Assembly (NCBI GenBank): GCA_029059965.1
Contig: JAIDUY010000128.1
Location: 1 to 9,292 of the forward strand
Source of the DNA: Muribaculaceae bacterium
GTDB taxonomy: Bacteria; Bacteroidota; Bacteroidia; Bacteroidales; Muribaculaceae
DNA length: 9,292 bases
Direction: 5' to 3'
Both the position numbers and the translations under genes were made by a program. Each line of letters begins with the position of its first letter. Positions within the stretch are counted from its first letter, which is position 1. Below the pieces are notes generated by a model. The model did not search any database and had not been told where the DNA came from. It was given only the letters and a program-made list of their open reading frames with translations. Shown piece after piece: positions 5,935-9,292 of the stretch.

Positions 5935-8751
5935 ATGAAGCAACTTTTACTTCTGCTTGCTGTCGGCGCAGCTGCCGCCGTTCCGGCATCGGCTGTCGAA
6001 ATCTATGGCTACCAGGCATGGGAGTACATGGAGAATCCTACCCGCGGCCCCATCCACTTCTCGTCGGATGACCCCTCGCAGTCTGTCCTCATCGCCGACC
6101 AGACCGAACAGGGCGTAATCTATGGCGGCTACTACCTCGACTATCACTGGTACGGCCAGGTAATCACCAAGGGCACCCAGAGCAGTGTCGACGGTCTCTA
6201 CGAAATCGACATGAACACCGGCGAGCGCACCCTCATCGCCAAGGGCGGCACCAAGCTCATCGACATGACCTACGACTACTCCACCGGAACCGTCTACGGC
6301 ATCCGCACGGGCAATACCCAGCTCGGCACCCTCAACCCCAAGACAGGCCAGGTTTCGATGATAGGCTCGTTCAAGAATGGCGGTGCCGATGTCTATATGC
6401 TCGCGATAGCCGCCGACCTCGAAGGCAAGCTCTACGGCATCTCGCCCGACGACAACCTCTACCTCATCGACAAGGCCACCGCCGCCGTCACCCTCGTGGG
6501 CAGCACCGACGCCGATGCCGGCTTCGACCAGACGATGACATTCGACCACAACACCGGCGTGCTCTACTGGGCCAACAATGGCACATACCGGCTCTACACC
6601 GTCGACGTCAATACCGGCGCCGCCACTCCCGTCGGCGCTATCGGCGCCAACGGCCTTTCGAGCATGGCCAACCTCACCATACCTTATATACATGTGGCCA
6701 ATGGCGCTCCCGACCGCGTCACCGGCGCATCGGTCAGCACCGAGGGCAACAGCGTGACCCTCGCATGGACCAACCCGAGCATCACCGCACAGGGCAGGGC
6801 TCTGACCGAGCTGACATCGGTTGTTGTTGTCCGCGACGGCGTCGAGATTGCCACCGTTGATGCATCCGTCGGTTCGGCAGGAACATATACCGATCTCAAC
6901 CTCGAAACCGAAAAGGACTATTCCTATTCGCTCGTGCCCGTCAACACGGCAGGTCGTGGCGGTGTCGACTCCAGGACTCTCGACATCCGCGTCGGAAACG
7001 ACACTCCCGGCGCAGTGACCGAGCTCGCTGCAGCTCATGGCGACGGCAGCGCCGTCCTCACCTGGAAGGCTCCCGCAGTCGGCGCCCACGGCGGCACATT
7101 CGACCCCGCAAGTCTGACTGCCATAAAGGTGCGCCGGGGCAATACGCTCGTGGCCACCCTGGCCGGCAACGCCACTACATACGCAGACAAGACTTCCTTC
7201 GGTTTCTACAGCTACTCCGTGACGGCTGTCAACGAGCAGGGCGAAGGTGTACCCGCTACTGTGGAGAACGTGATGGTCAAGCCCGGCAACTGGGTTGTGA
7301 TGACCGACGGCAGGGTGGAACTCGAGACCGGCAAGGAATATGAATTCTACGACGACGGCGGCCCCAACGCAAGCTACCGCAACTCCTACAACTACACCAT
7401 GACCGTGGCTCCCGCCGAGCAGGGCGCTTATGTAGTGGCCGAGTTCTCGAAGTTCGAGCTCGACACTTACGGCGACTACCTCGAAGTCTACGACGGCGCC
7501 GATGTCAACGCTCCCAAAATCGGTCAGTTCGCAAGCATGTCGGTTCCCGCCGAGCTCGCCCATCTCGAGGCCAGCTCCGAGTCGGGCGCCCTGACCTTCG
7601 TGTTCCTGTCCGACATCATGTTCCCCGAAAGCGGCTGGAAGGCGACCCTGCAGTCCGTCAAGCGTCTTAACCACGACCTCGAGGCCTCCGAGTTCAAGCC
7701 CGCGGCCTTCGTCGAGGCAGGCGCCAGGACTACCTGCAACCTGAAAGTCACCAACAAGGGCATCGCCGAGGCAAGCGGATGGAGCGTCGTGCTCCTCGAC
7801 GGCGAGACCGAGCTTGCCACCGTCAGCGGCGCGGCTCTGGCACCTGCGGCTTCGACCACTGTCAGCCTCGAGTACACTCCCGCGGCTCCCGCCACGCTCA
7901 ACCTCTCGGCAAAGATTGTCTATGCCGCCGACGAGAACATGAACAATAATGTCACCGCAGTGATTCCGCAGACTGTCATGCCCGCCGGCTCGACCATCAT
8001 CGAAATCACCACCAACGATCCCCGCGGCATCTCCATCCTTCCGCTCTCTTTCCTCAGCATCGAGTCGCTCACACAGGTCATCCTCACTCCCGACCGTCTT
8101 GCAGGCGTCGCCGGCATGAAGCTCGCTGCCGTAGAATTCCCCTACTACGAAGTGACAAAGACCTACGAGAACGTGCCCCTGACCATGTGGGTGGGCAATA
8201 CCGACAAGACCGACCTTGTCGCCGGCTCCATCCCCGCCTCGGCTCAGACCAAGGTATTCGACGGCAAAATCAATGTATATACCGACGACGAAGCCCTCTC
8301 GCTCGTCCTCGACGGTGCGCCCGAGTACGACGGCAAGACCATGGTGATGACTTTCCACAAGCATGAGTCGCCCTCCGACAACTACGGCGTAAGCTTCCGC
8401 GGCGACTACGGCTACGTCAACGCACACGACAACGTCTGCCGCTTCACCAGCCGCTCCTACAGCGACGATCCCGCCCTCGACCCCGAATCGAATTTCGGCT
8501 ACTCGGCCAACAACCACCTGCCCGACATGAAGCTCGTCTTCACCGGTGCCGCAGGCATCACCGAGATTGAGGTATGCCCCTCGGGCATCAGCCTTATCGC
8601 AGGCGGCATAGCTTCCGCCACCGACGCCGTTGTCTACAGCGTCGACGGCCGCGTGGTCGCCACCATCGAGGCCGGCTCGCAGACCCTCCTCCCCGCAGGC
8701 GTCTACATCGTCCGCACAGCCACCGCCACCCTCAAGGTAGCCGTCCGCTGA
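5935..8751 (+). CDS. Large secreted multidomain protein: propeller-like repeats, FN3, CUB-like, CARDB-like and T9SS-type tail
   Basis: The 938-residue product is probably exported and held at the cell surface or released. Residues 1-20 form a clear signal peptide ending PASA. Residues about 85-235 contain four repeats of the LYxID-x-xTG type at 88, 130, 175 and 220, a 42-45-residue period that suggests propeller blades. Two FN3-like domains follow (about 258-351 and 357-449). A CUB-like domain (about 452-574) has a possible calcium triad (Glu508, Asp514, Asp560) but no cysteines. Next come a CARDB-like beta domain (about 580-682) and an unassigned beta-rich region (686-870). The tail (876-938) contains VVYSVDGRVV and LPAGVYIVR, typical of T9SS type A sorting domains. 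The ATG is supported by the signal peptide and the promoter spacing. No catalytic motif was recognised, so binding of host or dietary glycans or proteins is only a guess. Confidence 0.88.
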   Translation: MKQLLLLLAVGAAAAVPASAVEIYGYQAWEYMENPTRGPIHFSSDDPSQSVLIADQTEQGVIYGGYYLDYHWYGQVITKGTQSSVDGLYEIDMNTGERTLIAKGGTKLIDMTYDYSTGTVYGIRTGNTQLGTLNPKTGQVSMIGSFKNGGADVYMLAIAADLEGKLYGISPDDNLYLIDKATAAVTLVGSTDADAGFDQTMTFDHNTGVLYWANNGTYRLYTVDVNTGAATPVGAIGANGLSSMANLTIPYIHVANGAPDRVTGASVSTEGNSVTLAWTNPSITAQGRALTELTSVVVVRDGVEIATVDASVGSAGTYTDLNLETEKDYSYSLVPVNTAGRGGVDSRTLDIRVGNDTPGAVTELAAAHGDGSAVLTWKAPAVGAHGGTFDPASLTAIKVRRGNTLVATLAGNATTYADKTSFGFYSYSVTAVNEQGEGVPATVENVMVKPGNWVVMTDGRVELETGKEYEFYDDGGPNASYRNSYNYTMTVAPAEQGAYVVAEFSKFELDTYGDYLEVYDGADVNAPKIGQFASMSVPAELAHLEASSESGALTFVFLSDIMFPESGWKATLQSVKRLNHDLEASEFKPAAFVEAGARTTCNLKVTNKGIAEASGWSVVLLDGETELATVSGAALAPAASTTVSLEYTPAAPATLNLSAKIVYAADENMNNNVTAVIPQTVMPAGSTIIEITTNDPRGISILPLSFLSIESLTQVILTPDRLAGVAGMKLAAVEFPYYEVTKTYENVPLTMWVGNTDKTDLVAGSIPASAQTKVFDGKINVYTDDEALSLVLDGAPEYDGKTMVMTFHKHESPSDNYGVSFRGDYGYVNAHDNVCRFTSRSYSDDPALDPESNFGYSANNHLPDMKLVFTGAAGITEIEVCPSGISLIAGGIASATDAVVYSVDGRVVATIEAGSQTLLPAGVYIVRTATATLKVAVR

Positions 8752-8771
8752 TCCCCCCTTTCCATCACCAC

Positions 8772-8808
8772 AAAAAAATTGCACCCCCTTCGGAGTGCAA
8801 TTTTTTTT
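8772..8808. terminator. Bidirectional intrinsic terminator between convergent genes
   Basis: A 13-bp perfect stem pairs seven A, TT and GCAC (8772-8784) with GTGC, AA and seven T (8795-8807). It may extend inward past one mismatch to two more G-C pairs and a small loop. Because the outer stem is A-rich on one side and T-rich on the other, each strand ends in a U-tract. It can therefore terminate both the secreted-protein gene (stop at 8751) and the phosphatase-family gene (stop at 8824). Confidence 0.9.
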
Positions 8809-8823
8809 GTGTGTATGTCTGTG

Positions 8824-9292
8824 TCAGAGGACTTCGAATACTGTGGTTAGGGGGTAGTGGTCGGAGGCGCGGAGGGTGCCTTTGTGGAAGTCGAGCGGGC
8901 GGAGGTCGCCGCGGTAGAGCACATGGTCGATGCAGAAGTAGAAGCGGTTGGCGTTGAAGGTGACCATGGGGCCGAAGCCGAGCTCGGGGTAGACGCTGCT
9001 GAATCCGGCAGTCTCGAACGCGCGTATGCTGTAGCAGTCGGGCACGTCGTTGAAGTCGCCGCAGACGATGACGTTGGGGCCTCCGTAGTGGCGGATTATT
9101 CCGAGAAGCATCTGCGTCTGGCGCGCGCGCACGACGTTGGCTGCCGAAATCTTGCTGAGCAGCTGGCTGCGGACGTCGTTCATGTCCTCGGCGCGCAGCT
9201 CGGTGAGGTCCATGTAGAGGTTCTTGTCGTCGCTGTTGAGGCCGAGCGACTGCAGGTGTACGTTGAACAGCGTCAGGAGCTTGCCGCCGGGC
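8824..9292 (-). CDS. Endonuclease/exonuclease/phosphatase family protein, C-terminal part, cut by the window edge
   Basis: The frame stays open from the window edge to the stop at 8826-8824, giving 155 codons of the C-terminal part. An internal Met at 9213 is not the start, because family sequence continues upstream of it. The metal-dependent EEP hydrolase motifs are visible in order: FNVHLQS (His12 of the visible part), GDFND (Asp79, Asn81), IDHVLY (Asp122, His123) and SDHYPL (Asp144, His145). All are intact, so an active phosphodiesterase or phosphatase is expected. Family members range from DNA-repair nucleases to phospholipid and nucleotide phosphodiesterases, and the substrate cannot be told from this part. 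Bacteroidales homologues often carry N-terminal membrane segments, which would lie outside the window. The gene converges with the secreted-protein gene across a shared terminator. Confidence 0.93.
   Translation of the reverse strand, partial: PGGKLLTLFNVHLQSLGLNSDDKNLYMDLTELRAEDMNDVRSQLLSKISAANVVRARQTQMLLGIIRHYGGPNVIVCGDFNDVPDCYSIRAFETAGFSSVYPELGFGPMVTFNANRFYFCIDHVLYRGDLRPLDFHKGTLRASDHYPLTTVFEVL

Noticed and set aside
5947..8784. A 945-codon open frame on the minus strand, antisense to the secreted-protein gene
   Set aside because: It is exactly in codon register with the sense gene, so it stays open only because the sense gene avoids TTA, CTA and TCA codons. Its stop is produced by the TTA codon in the signal peptide. 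The sense frame has a signal peptide, recognisable domains and a promoter, whereas the antisense product is a low-complexity Gly/Val/Ala-rich sequence with no domain.

Overview
The window looks like a piece of a Bacteroidota chromosome, most likely order Bacteroidales and possibly a Muribaculaceae-like gut lineage. The evidence is indirect: GC-rich genes between AT-rich spacers, start codons without Shine-Dalgarno sequences, three promoter boxes matching the Bacteroidota -7 consensus TAnnTTTG, an rnf operon led by an rseC-like gene, a GYF_2-domain protein and a secreted protein with a type IX secretion (T9SS)-like C-terminal domain. The family-level placement is inference.

Layout. Positions 1-225 (minus) hold the N-terminal part of a GYF_2-domain protein with its own candidate promoter. 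Positions 350-5625 (minus) hold one tight seven-gene operon, transcribed as rseC-like, rnfB, rnfC, rnfD, rnfG, rnfE, rnfA, with junctions between an 8-bp overlap and a 7-bp gap. It encodes a complete Rnf complex, a membrane-bound ferredoxin:NAD+ oxidoreductase that couples electron flow to ion transport. The cofactor motifs are all visible: ferredoxin clusters in RnfB and RnfC, S/TGAT flavinylation motifs in RnfG and RnfD, and paired membrane cysteines in RnfA and RnfE. Positions 5626-5934 are a divergent intergenic region with a promoter in each direction. A perfect 9-bp inverted repeat lies directly downstream of the rnf -7 box and may be an operator or a 5' mRNA hairpin. Positions 5935-8751 (plus) encode a 938-residue secreted multidomain protein: signal peptide, propeller-like repeats, two FN3-like domains, a cysteine-free CUB-like domain, a CARDB-like domain, an unassigned beta-rich region and a T9SS-like tail. 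A strong terminator with A and T tracts on both sides (8772-8808) separates it from a convergent, partial endonuclease/exonuclease/phosphatase family gene (8824-9292, minus).

How the genes work together. The rnf operon is a self-contained energy-conserving module of fermentative metabolism, and the RseC-like protein is probably a membrane accessory factor for it. The secreted protein, the GYF_2 protein and the phosphatase-family protein appear functionally independent of it. No mobile element, CRISPR array, rRNA or tRNA was seen. The Rnf operon is a known system; the least explained items are the operator-like dyad at its promoter and the domain architecture of the secreted protein.
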